Shown here: in pieces, positions 1 to 8,285 of the stretch | How positions within the stretch are numbered: the first letter of the stretch is position 1 | Layout of the letters: the number at the start of each line of letters is the position of its first letter | DNA from: Granulosicoccus sp. | Lineage (GTDB): Bacteria > Pseudomonadota > Gammaproteobacteria > Granulosicoccales > Granulosicoccaceae | DNA: 44,823 bases | Assembly: GCA_023300375.1 (NCBI GenBank) | Contig: JALZWO010000117.1 | Location: 1-44,823 of the forward strand | Direction of reading: 5' to 3' | Notes under the pieces: generated by a model | Seen by the model: the letters and a program-made list of their open reading frames with translations, nothing else | The model's database searches: none | What the model was told of the DNA's origin: nothing | Program-made: the position numbers and the translations under genes

Positions 1-252
1 TAATAGCTAATGGATTAAAGCATCTAAATGCATTATTTAGACGACACATCTGGTGAGCAAACCGTAGCAAGATCTCTTGAAAAGGCATCTCAGAAATATT
101 TCTGAGACCAAACACACAGATATTGTGTAAAGAAGACGTGAACAAGTCTCTCTTTCTATTTGCAGCACTAAGTTCCGTAACCTTGCTGCCGACACATGAA
201 CCACTAAGAGTGGAGGAGCTGTTTTATCTGCATTCACCAAAAGGAATGATTG

Positions 253-678
253 ATGAAGCAAAACTCGGGATTCACCCTAATTGAACTCATGGTCGTGCTG
301 GTTATTACCTCGATACTGGCAGGTATTGCAGTACCCTCCTACTCTTTAGCGGTCGGCAGACAAACCGTGAAAGGGGCTCAGCAAGATCTGGAGCTACTTT
401 CGTTACAGCTTGAAAAACGCTATCAGCGAGTTCTTTCATACCCTACCGTCAATCACGACAACACCGTCTCGTTACAATCTTTAATAACGAAATGGATCCC
501 CACTTCAAGTGCGGAGGTCTTCAATTTTTCAAGCGAAAACGCTCTTGCCACAGGCTATACCGTAAATGCAACAGGGCTCTCAGGACTGGTAGAAGATTGC
601 ATCATATCGTTATCTAACGATGGAATTAAAACAATATTGAATTGCGATGATTTAGCACCTAACGGAACGTGGCTTTGA
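253..678 (+). CDS. pilE: Type IV pilin-like protein (PilE/PilA type)
   Basis: Pilin-type subunit of a type IV pilus, made as a prepilin, cleaved and methylated by a PilD-type peptidase and assembled from the inner membrane. The N-terminus shows the class III signal: a short basic leader, then G|FTLIELMVVLVI with Glu at mature position 5, followed by the hydrophobic helix. Two Cys residues near the C-terminus (in EDCII and LNCDD) could form the pilin disulfide loop. I chose ATG 253 rather than TTG 250 because AAGGA at 241-245 lies 7 bases upstream; this gives 141 residues, a usual size. It is the first of five overlapping genes and the next start lies inside its 3' end. It may be a minor pilin PilE rather than the major pilin, since it heads a minor pilin cluster. 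Confidence 0.85.
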   Translation: MKQNSGFTLIELMVVLVITSILAGIAVPSYSLAVGRQTVKGAQQDLELLSLQLEKRYQRVLSYPTVNHDNTVSLQSLITKWIPTSSAEVFNFSSENALATGYTVNATGLSGLVEDCIISLSNDGIKTILNCDDLAPNGTWL

Positions 679-1169
679 AGACGCTCGCTCACGGGTTTAG
701 CTTGACCGAACTACTGGTGGTAGTTGCTGTGTCGGGAATACTATTGGGCAGCACTGTTCCATTGGGTTCACACTGGATTAAAAGTGCACGTCTGTCATCT
801 GTAGACGGAGAAATGTCACATGCCATTGGCATTGCCATTGCCACATCAATTAGAAACGAACAAGCATTAGATAGCACAGAACCTGCTGCCGCCTTATGTT
901 TGTCTGACACCAATCAACTTTTGGTACTGGAGGCAAACGCGAGCGTGATGCCCAATTGCACAGCCGGTACAGGTACAGGTACAGGTACATTGGTGTGGTC
1001 TGCCTCAATGCCCAACGATGTAAAAATTTCAGTCAACGGAAGTGACATACGCTGCCTATGCTTCACCCCTTATGCTCAGCTCACAACAACTAACTGCCTA
1101 GGCTGTTCTACTGCAACAGAGTTAGATCTTAGCGTCGATAATGTCCAAAGGGTGCTGTATGTACGCTGA
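669..1169 (+). CDS. fimT: Minor pseudopilin, FimT/GspH family
   Basis: Minor pilin expected to take part in the initiation complex of a type IV pilus. The prepilin motif G|FSLTELLVVVAV, with Glu at position 5, starts around residue 9; the rest fits a GspH/FimT-type globular domain of about 150 residues with several Cys (CLSD, CTAG, CLCF, CLGC), which suggests disulfides in the periplasm. The start is GTG 669, ten bases inside the preceding gene, so translation is probably coupled; TTG 675 is an alternative. No strong Shine-Dalgarno is visible. A run of four GGTACA hexamers (966-989) encodes a Gly-Thr tract, an in-frame microsatellite. FimT proteins have been linked to DNA uptake in some gammaproteobacteria; nothing here proves that role. 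Confidence 0.8.
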   Translation: MALKTLAHGFSLTELLVVVAVSGILLGSTVPLGSHWIKSARLSSVDGEMSHAIGIAIATSIRNEQALDSTEPAAALCLSDTNQLLVLEANASVMPNCTAGTGTGTGTLVWSASMPNDVKISVNGSDIRCLCFTPYAQLTTTNCLGCSTATELDLSVDNVQRVLYVR

Positions 1170-1530
1170 CAAAACACGCGGTAGCGCTATAGTTGAAGCA
1201 CTAGTTTCGATGATTCTAGTGGCTATCTTGCTTAATGGAGCAGGCTATCTCTCATCTAGAGCAATAGCATCTCATACAGATCAACAGCTACTGGATATGG
1301 CAATAGCGCAAATGCGCGCAAGCATAAGCAATGACGACATCTGTGCAAATGCCCCCACTGTTGTATTGCCCAACAACGTTATATTAACAACAACAGCTCA
1401 AGGATGTGATGAGACAACCATGACCATCGCAGGGCATAAAATAACTAATGTGCCTACACCGCTCGGACTATCCGTAGACTCTGACATCCTGGGTGGTCAG
1501 GTTGTCGTTGGTGGAACCTGGAGGAACTGA
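1159..1530 (+). CDS. pilV: Minor pilin, PilV-like
   Basis: PilV-type minor pilin. After a short leader the cleavage site reads RG|SAIVEALVSMILVAILL, with Glu at mature position 5, then a long hydrophobic helix. The mature part is small (about 115 residues) with two Cys. ATG 1159 is preferred over ATG 1141 because AAAGGG at 1147-1152 lies at ribosome-binding distance and the resulting leader has a normal length. The gene overlaps the end of the fimT-like gene by 11 bases and is followed 3 bases later by the pilW-like gene, so the set is one translationally coupled operon. Naming rests on order (after fimT, before pilW and pilX) and the N-terminal motif, not on the poorly conserved C-terminal part. 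Confidence 0.75.
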   Translation: MYADKTRGSAIVEALVSMILVAILLNGAGYLSSRAIASHTDQQLLDMAIAQMRASISNDDICANAPTVVLPNNVILTTTAQGCDETTMTIAGHKITNVPTPLGLSVDSDILGGQVVVGGTWRN

Positions 1531-1533
1531 CAC

Positions 1534-2235
1534 ATGTATAAAAACTTTACCCAACCTTCAAGTAGGCATACTCAACAGGGCATGACGTTAATTGGCTTAA
1601 TGCTCAGCCTCGTTCTAACGTTGGCATCTGCTCTGGTCGGCATAAATTTGCACATCAACAACCAACGTACCGTTGATTCGATTCGTAATGCCACAGCGCA
1701 CAATCTAACACTCATGACATCGTTGGTTGTCATCCAGAAGAAAATTCAAGCAGCTGGATTCGGAATAGTTGGTGCCAATGAAAATGATGTAACAACAGTA
1801 TTCATCCCATCGACCCCTGACACACCTGCATCTCGTGCCATTTTTTGGCGTTTCATCGAAGGCGGTGCTACTAAATGCTATGGAATTCGCGAAATTGGAA
1901 TAACTCCGAACGGTCAATCTTTTCGGCAACTCGATACCATTACGTCGGTGTCAGATTGTAATACAACTGGAGCTCTCGAAAGTCTTGCATGGGATGGACC
2001 CTCGAAACGTCTAGGTCGTTGGGGTATTGACAGCTTACTCAGCATCTATCTTGCTACCAATGGAACCCTTTTTAATTTTCAGCTAAGCAAAGCAGATTGC
2101 TCAATCTCTAGATTGACGACTTCTAACGAACACTCAAAAGTCACCGTTACAGTACCCAACACCGCAGGACTCAATGGTCATGCAATACCATCAAACATCA
2201 TCGAAATTTGCCTTACCAATGTTCATCCAAACTAG
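1534..2235 (+). CDS. pilW: Minor pilin, PilW-like, lacking Glu5
   Basis: PilW-type minor pilin of 233 residues. The leader ends in TQQG and is followed by MTLIGLMLSLVLTLASALVG, so cleavage after Gly is expected. The residue at mature position 5 is Gly where nearly all type IV pilins have Glu. In the type II secretion pseudopilin tip, GspK is the one that lacks Glu5 and sits at the apex; here both this protein and the following PilX-like protein lack it. The domain that follows contains the phrase IQAAGFGIVGAN, which resembles the I-x-x-AGY/F-G stretch of PilW proteins. Start ATG 1534 lies 3 bases after the pilV-like stop, with GGAGGAACTG just upstream. The 3' end overlaps the next gene. Confidence 0.75.
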   Translation: MYKNFTQPSSRHTQQGMTLIGLMLSLVLTLASALVGINLHINNQRTVDSIRNATAHNLTLMTSLVVIQKKIQAAGFGIVGANENDVTTVFIPSTPDTPASRAIFWRFIEGGATKCYGIREIGITPNGQSFRQLDTITSVSDCNTTGALESLAWDGPSKRLGRWGIDSLLSIYLATNGTLFNFQLSKADCSISRLTTSNEHSKVTVTVPNTAGLNGHAIPSNIIEICLTNVHPN

Positions 2236-4285
2236 ATCATTAAAATTGCAAAAGCTAGCACAGTCACCTACTTATCAAAGAGGTGCTACTTCATTAGTTT
2301 TTGTCTTTCTTGTTTCTCTGGTGGTAATGGCAACCACCACTGAGGCATTTAAAACGGTTCAAAAATCTCAGGAAGTCGGAACAGCGATTAATGCCATATC
2401 ACACGCTGAATCCGCCACCTTGACAGCAGCAGAGGCATTTCGCTTATACCTGGAAGACGCTGACCCATCGACTATCAGATTCTTGAGTAGCAGTATTGCC
2501 TTAGAGATGGAGCCCATCTATGGCTCTATGACAGTAGAGAATATTGCTGTTCTTGAAACCAGCCCCAATGTATTTCAAATTGATGCCACCTTTATCAACA
2601 AACATGCTGCAGCTCGTAGCTCAGCGAAATTGCAGGTTGTTTATAATGTGTCAACAGCAGCAGCAAACTCTACTCCTCTCGGCTGGCCAAGCTCAGCCAC
2701 CGTAAACTTCAGCGGCGACCTGAACATTAACGGAGGCATTAATTTAGAGAATAATGGAAATGCTGTCGATCTAGTGGTTGATGGCGATATTGACATCGGT
2801 GGTGTCAGCGTTAATCCGATTAATGCGTTGCGTACATCGGGCACAGTAACTATCGGTAGTCGGGTAACGGTTAACAGTATATTTGCTGATGACGATGTCA
2901 ATCTTGCCAATACTCAGTCTAGCCTTGTCAGAACCATGGGTGACTTTCGAGCCACAGGCGATGCATCAATTAGTGTGGTTCAGGCTAACGGCAATATCGA
3001 AATCCAGGCAAGTGGCAGATTTGATGAGCTCAGCACTTTGCAGAACATCACCATAACGTCCGGTGGAGGGAGTCAGGGGTACTTACTCGCAGGGCAAAAC
3101 ATTAATGCAGCTAGTACACGCTCTATCGACTCAGCAAGTGCCGTTGGCGACATCATAATAGGTAACTGGTTTCGAGTTAATAGTGCCATAAGCATGGGAG
3201 ACATAAACTGTCCCAGTCGGTACTGGCAATTAACCGGCAGCTTGTCAGCGAACGGATCATTAATCAATTGCCCCACCAACAGCGGTTCACTGCAAGCAAA
3301 CTCTGGGGCGTCAAACGTCGTCACGCCCCCAGCTACAATAACCCCCGTTTCACTAAATACCCCATCAATAGACGTCTGGTCACTTAGGGACGAAGCAAAT
3401 TACTTTGTAGAATATGATGCGAGTAATAGCCGCATTAAGGTCACTGTTAAATATGTCAATGGTTTTATAGATGACACTGAATATACCTTGGCAACTTTCA
3501 GTGGCTCAGGTACACCCTACAGGGATTACCTGTGCTCTGATGTTAATCAAGCAGGACACTGCAACAGCCCGTCAACACCTACATTACCTCTGTGCTTTGG
3601 ACAATCGCTTTACAACGATTGCATATCGTATAACACCGGTACAAACACTTTTACTATCAATCCTAACCAAACTGTTCCAGGAGTTATGTTTATAGATGGC
3701 AACATTAGCTTAGGCAATGGGCATAGCATAACGACCATACTAGCCAGTGGAAATATCACTACCAATGGTCAGTTTCAACATTGGGCAGCAAACCGAGGTG
3801 GTTACGAAAAAATCTGCGAAGCAGAAGCTAGTCATGCTAAAGGCGGCGTTCAAAGGCGATACACAGAGGCTTATTCAACACACTTCCCAACCAACTTGTG
3901 TGACACCACCAATTCCACCTACCTACCAACACGCACTGGCAATATTGGACTTGCTGCTGGTGGAATAAATCCCGATCTTGGTGTTAATCCGGACGGCTTA
4001 TATACCGGAGGTGATATCGATCTGGGTGCCAGTACAAATATAGTCGGTGCGGTGCTCGCTGGTAATATATTAGGCACCACGGGGCAAGTTGTCATACAAG
4101 GAGCAGTGTCGGCTGGCGCGTTTGGTGATGAGAATTCAGGTAGCAATTCATTGGGCGGCAGCACAACGATAGACTTCAATGAGATCGGAGATTTCAAGCC
4201 ACTTGACTTACCCGATATGGCACCACCCGAGCCAGTTGGTCCCAGTATCACAACGGCCAGTGTGCTGTGGAGTCGACCGTTGTAG
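2219..4285 (+). CDS. pilX: Giant PilX-like minor pilin with bactofilin-like repeat body
   Basis: About 688 residues, several times a normal PilX (about 150-200). The N-terminus shows QRG|ATSLVFVFLVSLVVMA, a PilX/GspK-like start with Val instead of Glu at position 5, then an amphipathic stretch ending near the AEAFR-like segment. From about residue 165 to the end there are repeated short strands of the kind GDLNINGGI, VDGDIDIGGV, VTIGSRVTV, GDIDLGAS and VVIQGAVSAG, typical of bactofilin (polymer-forming) beta-helices. A Cys-containing insert (CSDVNQAGHCNS, CFGQSLYNDC) interrupts the helix. ATG 2219 is chosen over ATG 2174 because it gives a short basic leader and a small overlap (17 bases) with pilW; neither has a clear Shine-Dalgarno. 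There is no pilY1 downstream, so this protein may act as tip adhesin or cap; that is inference. Confidence 0.7.
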   Translation: MFIQTRSLKLQKLAQSPTYQRGATSLVFVFLVSLVVMATTTEAFKTVQKSQEVGTAINAISHAESATLTAAEAFRLYLEDADPSTIRFLSSSIALEMEPIYGSMTVENIAVLETSPNVFQIDATFINKHAAARSSAKLQVVYNVSTAAANSTPLGWPSSATVNFSGDLNINGGINLENNGNAVDLVVDGDIDIGGVSVNPINALRTSGTVTIGSRVTVNSIFADDDVNLANTQSSLVRTMGDFRATGDASISVVQANGNIEIQASGRFDELSTLQNITITSGGGSQGYLLAGQNINAASTRSIDSASAVGDIIIGNWFRVNSAISMGDINCPSRYWQLTGSLSANGSLINCPTNSGSLQANSGASNVVTPPATITPVSLNTPSIDVWSLRDEANYFVEYDASNSRIKVTVKYVNGFIDDTEYTLATFSGSGTPYRDYLCSDVNQAGHCNSPSTPTLPLCFGQSLYNDCISYNTGTNTFTINPNQTVPGVMFIDGNISLGNGHSITTILASGNITTNGQFQHWAANRGGYEKICEAEASHAKGGVQRRYTEAYSTHFPTNLCDTTNSTYLPTRTGNIGLAAGGINPDLGVNPDGLYTGGDIDLGASTNIVGAVLAGNILGTTGQVVIQGAVSAGAFGDENSGSNSLGGSTTIDFNEIGDFKPLDLPDMAPPEPVGPSITTASVLWSRPL

Positions 4286-4329
4286 AGGTTATTTTTACAC
4301 TTCTATACGCGCCTATTCTTAAATCTGTT

Positions 4330-4359
4330 TGAGTGATTTTATAACAATAAGATCACTCA
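4330..4359. terminator. Hairpin between convergent pilX-like and davB genes
   Basis: Perfect 8-bp inverted repeat TGAGTGAT / ATCACTCA with a 14-base loop, lying 45 bases after the pilX-like stop and touching the davB stop codon. Its place between convergent genes suits a bidirectional transcription stop. No long T-run follows on either strand, so it is a weak candidate. Confidence 0.35.
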
Positions 4360-6018
4360 GTCCAACAATTCAATGGGCCCCCATTGTGGGTATATATCGC
4401 CAGGACCTGGATTGTCTGGATGTGCACTACCGCCTAGGTGGTTCATCACACCCCACACAGCGTTCAGCGAGGAATGCACCGCGCCCTCCACCCAAGCGGG
4501 TGTCCAGCTAACGCCATCGCCCGCTATAAACACACCACGTTGTTCTACCGGTAGTTCTGCCTGCATAAACTGTCCAAACATGCGGCAGTTATATCGATAG
4601 TGGCCAGGCAGAGCACCTTTAAACGCGCCAAGAAAATTTCTATCGCTTTCCCAACTCACCGTAATGGGGTCACCCAAAATATGCTGTCGTATATCCACGT
4701 TCGGGTATATTTTTTCGAGTGCCGATAAGGCCAGCTCTACTCGCTGCTCAACCGGTAATGGCAACATTTTTAGTGCGTCGGTCATCCACGTGTAAGTAAG
4801 ACAAATGACGGCGGGCTTATCTGGCCCGTTATCGAAAAAATAGGTTCCACGCGTTAGGCGGTCGGTCAGAGTCATCGACATCACATCATGTCCTGTCTCT
4901 GGATTTTTATCTTTCCAAAACGGACGGTCGACCATGACAAAGGTTTTGGAGGCTTGCATATAGCGAGTGCGATCGAGAGCCATCCACAATTTTTGATCAA
5001 ATAGGTCTTCTTGAGTGTCGATCGCGGTTGTTAGCAAATGAGTTTGGCACGTAACGATAACTGCGCTGTATTCTTCGCAGCGCCCCCACTGATCTGTAAT
5101 TTGCGTGTTGGATTCTTTACGTGCGATGCGGGTGACACCCGGTCGAGTTGCACCACCGTTCAATAGACAAAGCGTAGTGCCTTTATCCCAATGAGTGATC
5201 GACTGGGGCTCATGTTGCCATAGTTTGTGCAACACTTGCTCCACACCGCCGACGATATAGCGCTGATCATCATCAAGCTCTGTAACGTTGACTCGCAGAA
5301 TTTCTAGCATTGAATTAGGAAAGTCAGAATCCCAACCGCCAGTGCCGAAGCCTACTTGCCCAAAGATCTCACGATGACGAAAAGACAGTGCCTGAAAGGC
5401 TTTGGAAGAGACGATGAAATCATAGAATGTGCGTTCATCCCAGTCTCGTACAATGGGATTCCAAATTGCTTTTATACGTGCTGGGTCTCGGTCACGAATC
5501 GCCTGTTTAAGCGCTGAGAACTGTAGGCTCTCTTCCAGTGCAGCATGGTAAGCCGCCGCCACTTCTTGGTAAATAAGCGGTAAATCGCTGAGTGTTTCGG
5601 CATAGTGTGTTTCACCTTCCAAATCAATAACAGTGGAGCCCGCCGCTGCTGTTAACGGATTAGGGAAAGGCCTGCTTTGTGCACCCACCTGATCCACATA
5701 GTGGTAGAAGCCAGTTGATGCTACAGGGAATCTCATTCCACCTAGCTCTGCGATAACATCAGTAGTGCCTTCGAAAACCTGAGAACGCAAGCGACCGCCA
5801 AATTGCCCAGACTCATAAACAATGGGGCGCAAGCCCATACGCATTAATTCATAGGCGGCAATGATGCCTGCAGCACCTGCACCAATTATCGCAACTTTGT
5901 CTCCATGCCTTGCAACCGGAATTTCACCCAAGCCAGCCGGGTGACCTATCCAGTCGTCGTAGGCAAAAGGAAAATCCGGACCAAAAGCGGTAACGGGGTT
6001 TTGAGTGGTCTGTGTCAC
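4357..6018 (-). CDS. davB: L-lysine 2-monooxygenase (DavB)
   Basis: FAD enzyme that oxidatively decarboxylates L-lysine to 5-aminovaleramide, the first step of the aminovalerate route. The protein matches my memory of Pseudomonas DavB over its whole length: FGPDFPFAYDDW at the start, the dinucleotide-binding GAGAAG (residues 46-51), GQFGGRLRSQ, ELGGMRFPV, GFGTGGWDSDFPNSMLE, DRPFWKDK and near the end GVFIAGDGVSWTPAWVEGAV. It belongs to the flavin amine oxidase family with tryptophan 2-monooxygenase. An upstream ATG (6117) would overlap davA by 89 bases; I chose GTG 6018 because GAGGAAG sits just upstream and it lies 10 bases after the davA stop, giving 553 residues, close to the family length. 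Phenylalanine or tryptophan monooxygenase activity is possible, but the davA neighbour favours lysine. Confidence 0.9.
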   Translation of the reverse strand: MTQTTQNPVTAFGPDFPFAYDDWIGHPAGLGEIPVARHGDKVAIIGAGAAGIIAAYELMRMGLRPIVYESGQFGGRLRSQVFEGTTDVIAELGGMRFPVASTGFYHYVDQVGAQSRPFPNPLTAAAGSTVIDLEGETHYAETLSDLPLIYQEVAAAYHAALEESLQFSALKQAIRDRDPARIKAIWNPIVRDWDERTFYDFIVSSKAFQALSFRHREIFGQVGFGTGGWDSDFPNSMLEILRVNVTELDDDQRYIVGGVEQVLHKLWQHEPQSITHWDKGTTLCLLNGGATRPGVTRIARKESNTQITDQWGRCEEYSAVIVTCQTHLLTTAIDTQEDLFDQKLWMALDRTRYMQASKTFVMVDRPFWKDKNPETGHDVMSMTLTDRLTRGTYFFDNGPDKPAVICLTYTWMTDALKMLPLPVEQRVELALSALEKIYPNVDIRQHILGDPITVSWESDRNFLGAFKGALPGHYRYNCRMFGQFMQAELPVEQRGVFIAGDGVSWTPAWVEGAVHSSLNAVWGVMNHLGGSAHPDNPGPGDIYPQWGPIELLD

Positions 6019-6028
6019 CGTAGCTTCC

Positions 6029-6826
6029 TCATGAGGTGTATAGCTCGCTGCGTAAGTCATGTAAATAAGGTGTTGCCTTACGCGCATCTTCAATGCTTTG
6101 ACGAGAGAGGGATGCAATAATTAACGCTTCGCCCTCTTGTGTTGCGCGTGCAATGTCTTCACCTAACGGGTCGCAAATACACGACAGACCACAGTAGGTA
6201 AATTCACCCTCACAACCCACATAGTTTGCATAAGCAATATAGATTGCGTTCTCCTGAGCACGGACAGGTACCATGTTGTTCGCTACGCTATAAAATGGCA
6301 CCATGTTGGCCGTAGGCGCAAGGATGAGTGTCGCGCCAGATTGAGCATAAAAGCGTGCGACCTCCGGAAACTCAATGTCGTAACAGATAGCCATAGCTAT
6401 TTGCCAACTTTTATAAGTAAAAGGCGTGCAAAGCACGGCTCCAGCAGAGAACTGGGCTCGATCAACATCACCATATAGATGAGTTTTTCGATAAACGCAC
6501 AAAGTTGCACCGCTAGGTTCTATGAAAGCCGCACTGTTATAGACAAGGTCGTCCTCAGCCAATTCTGGGAACCCAACCACTATGGCGATGTTGTGTGTTT
6601 TTGCCAATGCGGCGACTTGTTGCAGCATGTTTCCATCAATTTTTTGAGCGGCAGCGCGCACAGCTGGCACACCGATATTGTAGCCCGTTAAAAACATCTC
6701 GGGCGTAATCAGAATATCAGCCTGCTGTGCTGCAGCACGCTCTGCAGCCCTGCTAAGAGATTGTAGGTTGTTGGTCAGCGCATTATTGCCGCTAACCGGA
6801 GTTGTTTGCATGATGCACAGTTTCAT
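6029..6826 (-). CDS. davA: 5-aminovaleramidase (DavA), nitrilase superfamily
   Basis: Carbon-nitrogen hydrolase expected to convert 5-aminovaleramide to 5-aminovalerate and ammonia. At 265 residues it has the usual single nitrilase fold. The catalytic triad is visible: Glu43 in TPEMFLTGYN, Lys113 in YRKTHLYGD and Cys147 in AICYDIEFPE. It precedes davB by 10 bases on the same strand, so the two products act in sequence on lysine. The later genes (aminovalerate transaminase, glutarate semialdehyde dehydrogenase) are not in the window. Start ATG 6826 is the first Met and opens directly into the first beta strand (MKLCIMQTTP); the ribosome-binding site is weak. Another amide as substrate cannot be excluded on motif grounds alone. 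Confidence 0.87.
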   Translation of the reverse strand: MKLCIMQTTPVSGNNALTNNLQSLSRAAERAAAQQADILITPEMFLTGYNIGVPAVRAAAQKIDGNMLQQVAALAKTHNIAIVVGFPELAEDDLVYNSAAFIEPSGATLCVYRKTHLYGDVDRAQFSAGAVLCTPFTYKSWQIAMAICYDIEFPEVARFYAQSGATLILAPTANMVPFYSVANNMVPVRAQENAIYIAYANYVGCEGEFTYCGLSCICDPLGEDIARATQEGEALIIASLSRQSIEDARKATPYLHDLRSELYTS

Positions 6827-6908
6827 AGCGGGGTTATTTTCACGACTGCCGATGCTTTGGGTGATTCTAGTTGGAATACTTTGGCTTGTCTTAACTCACG
6901 CAATATAA

Positions 6909-6923
6909 GCAAATCGCATTTGC
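6909..6923. promoter_or_regulatory. Palindrome upstream of davA
   Basis: GCAAAT-CGC-ATTTGC, a 15-base inverted repeat with a 3-base centre, 83 bases upstream of the davA start and followed by a tandem GCGCAGTT GCGCAGTT. It is placed where an operator for the davAB operon would be. No matching known site was recognised. Confidence 0.25.
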
Positions 6924-7077
6924 GCAGTTGCGCAGTTGAGGAGGCTGCACTACGCTAGAACTCTAGAGAGGCCCTTTCTCACTGGATCAACTCGCCATCG
7001 CCTCTGTCTAGCGTGGAATATTTTACATCAAGGAGCCTTCTCATCATTGATGCTCAAAACCCTAAAAATCTGCGCAT

Positions 7078-7494
7078 CTACGATTTAGAAGTCGAGTACT
7101 TTAGTCTTGGGGTAGCGGCTATCAGCTGCTGCGTATAGGAATGTGTCGGAGTGTCTAACACGGTATTGGTATTGCCACACTCTACAATACTCCCTTGAGA
7201 CATAACAAGAACCCTATCGCATGAGTGTCTCACCACATCAAGATCGTGCGTGATTAACAGATAGCTATAACCTGCACTACTCTGCAAAGATGCCAGTAAG
7301 TTGAGAATTTGAGCTTGCACAGAAACATCCAACGCTGATGTGGGTTCATCCAGTATGATCAATTTGGGCTTTAACGCTAGCGCTCTGGCAATGGCCACTC
7401 TCTGAGCTTGCCCACCCGACAAGTCGCCAATTTTTCTGGCCATAAGCTCTTCACTTAAACCCACCTGCCCCATTAGCAAAACTACACGTTTTAC
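7078..7494 (-). pseudogene. 3' remnant of a peptide-type ABC transporter ATPase
   Basis: Only the second half of an ABC ATPase is present. Seen in order: the end of the helical domain (VGLSEELMARK), the signature LSGGQAQRVAIARAL, Walker B LIILDEPTSALD, the H-loop LLITHDLDVV, and a tail with HSYTQQLIAATPRL that is typical of the dipeptide/oligopeptide (Dpp/Opp, YejF) group. The Walker A half is missing, so it cannot bind ATP normally. Upstream it is joined to the decayed fic gene: the reading frame continues into fic-derived codons (QDLVNV) and the seam lies near 7494. No permease or binding protein genes flank it. It may be a gene fragment left by a deletion. Confidence 0.8.
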
Positions 7495-8110
7495 ATTGAC
7501 GAGATCCTGATCTGTACATTTTTGTCAGCTCACCATCGCATATACCGGTTATCAATGCTGCCATCTGATCGCGAATCCCAATAACGAATGCAAGTGTAGT
7601 CTGCGCAGTCTTGGATACAGCGTTAAGGATATAGAGAATCCAGTTTTGCCAAGCAATACTTTTATCAGGTTCGTCATCAGACTCTCTTATTGCTTGAAGC
7701 AGCAGATAGTACTCCGCCTTGTTCTCGTAAATGTATCTAATCAATTACAAGATAGGCGTATCAAGCAATCCAGTACGTGCTAGATACAGTACGTTAAGGT
7801 TACGACCAATACGATCGTTCCCATCTGGGAAGAGATGTATGCTCTCGAATTGATGGTGCATTAGCGCCATCTTAATCAGAGGATCTAGCTCGCATACCTC
7901 GTCGTCGTTAACGACACATTTCAGTGCTGTCACGTGTCGATTGATGTTATCTGGAATCTAAGGTGGGACGTACACGACATTGCCGCCTAAGCTCAGCTAA
8001 ATGTCGGTTCACTTCAGCAAGTGCTTTATAGATCTCGAGAATTTCCAGCTAAGCTAGCGGAGGGAAGTCTGGGATTTGATAGGCCGACTGGTGGCAAGTC
8101 AATTGAGAAA
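7495..8110 (-). pseudogene. Decayed Fic (AMP-transferase) family gene
   Basis: A Fic/DOC protein gene broken in several ways. Reading the minus strand: AYQIPDFPPLA, an in-frame TAG (8049-8051), then LEILEIYKALAEVNRHLAEL, the usual Fic N-terminal helix; a TAA at 7947-7949 and a frame change with internal loss; then [17 protein letters not shown] and the catalytic loop [12 protein letters not shown], where the family has HPFxDGNGRxGR (Pro to Leu and Gly to Asp changed); then an in-frame TAA (7745-7747) replacing what is usually Tyr in PILYLxRYI; then YIYENKAEYYLLLQAIRE and WILYILNAV, the C-terminal helices; then a +1 shift near 7507 and the join to the ABC remnant. It makes no full protein. Intact relatives modify targets by AMPylation or act as toxins. 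Confidence 0.85.
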
Positions 8111-8137
8111 TATGTCTAAACAAAAAAATATCCGGTT

Positions 8138-8159
8138 ACATCACCCAACTGGGTGATGT
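8138..8159. promoter_or_regulatory. 22-base palindrome upstream of the fic remnant
   Basis: ACATCACCCA-AC-TGGGTGATGT: 10-bp perfect arms with a 2-base centre, between the 5' end of the fic remnant (minus) and the lipoprotein gene (plus). The tiny centre makes it more like a dimeric repressor site than a terminator hairpin. It may be the old fic operator or serve the plus-strand gene 127 bases away. Confidence 0.4.
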
Positions 8160-8285
8160 GCTGAGCTCCACTATTTGCAACTATGTGCATTGACACCTGA
8201 CCAGCTATTGGCTCTTTTCTAAAGGGGACAACTGCCATCTTGGGTCGTGGTTTTCAATCAAACTTCTCAGAACAATGGAGCTCCA

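Noticed and set aside
6029-6117. N-terminal extension of davB overlapping davA
   Set aside because: The extension has no family match, and GTG 6018 has a good ribosome-binding site just after the davA stop.
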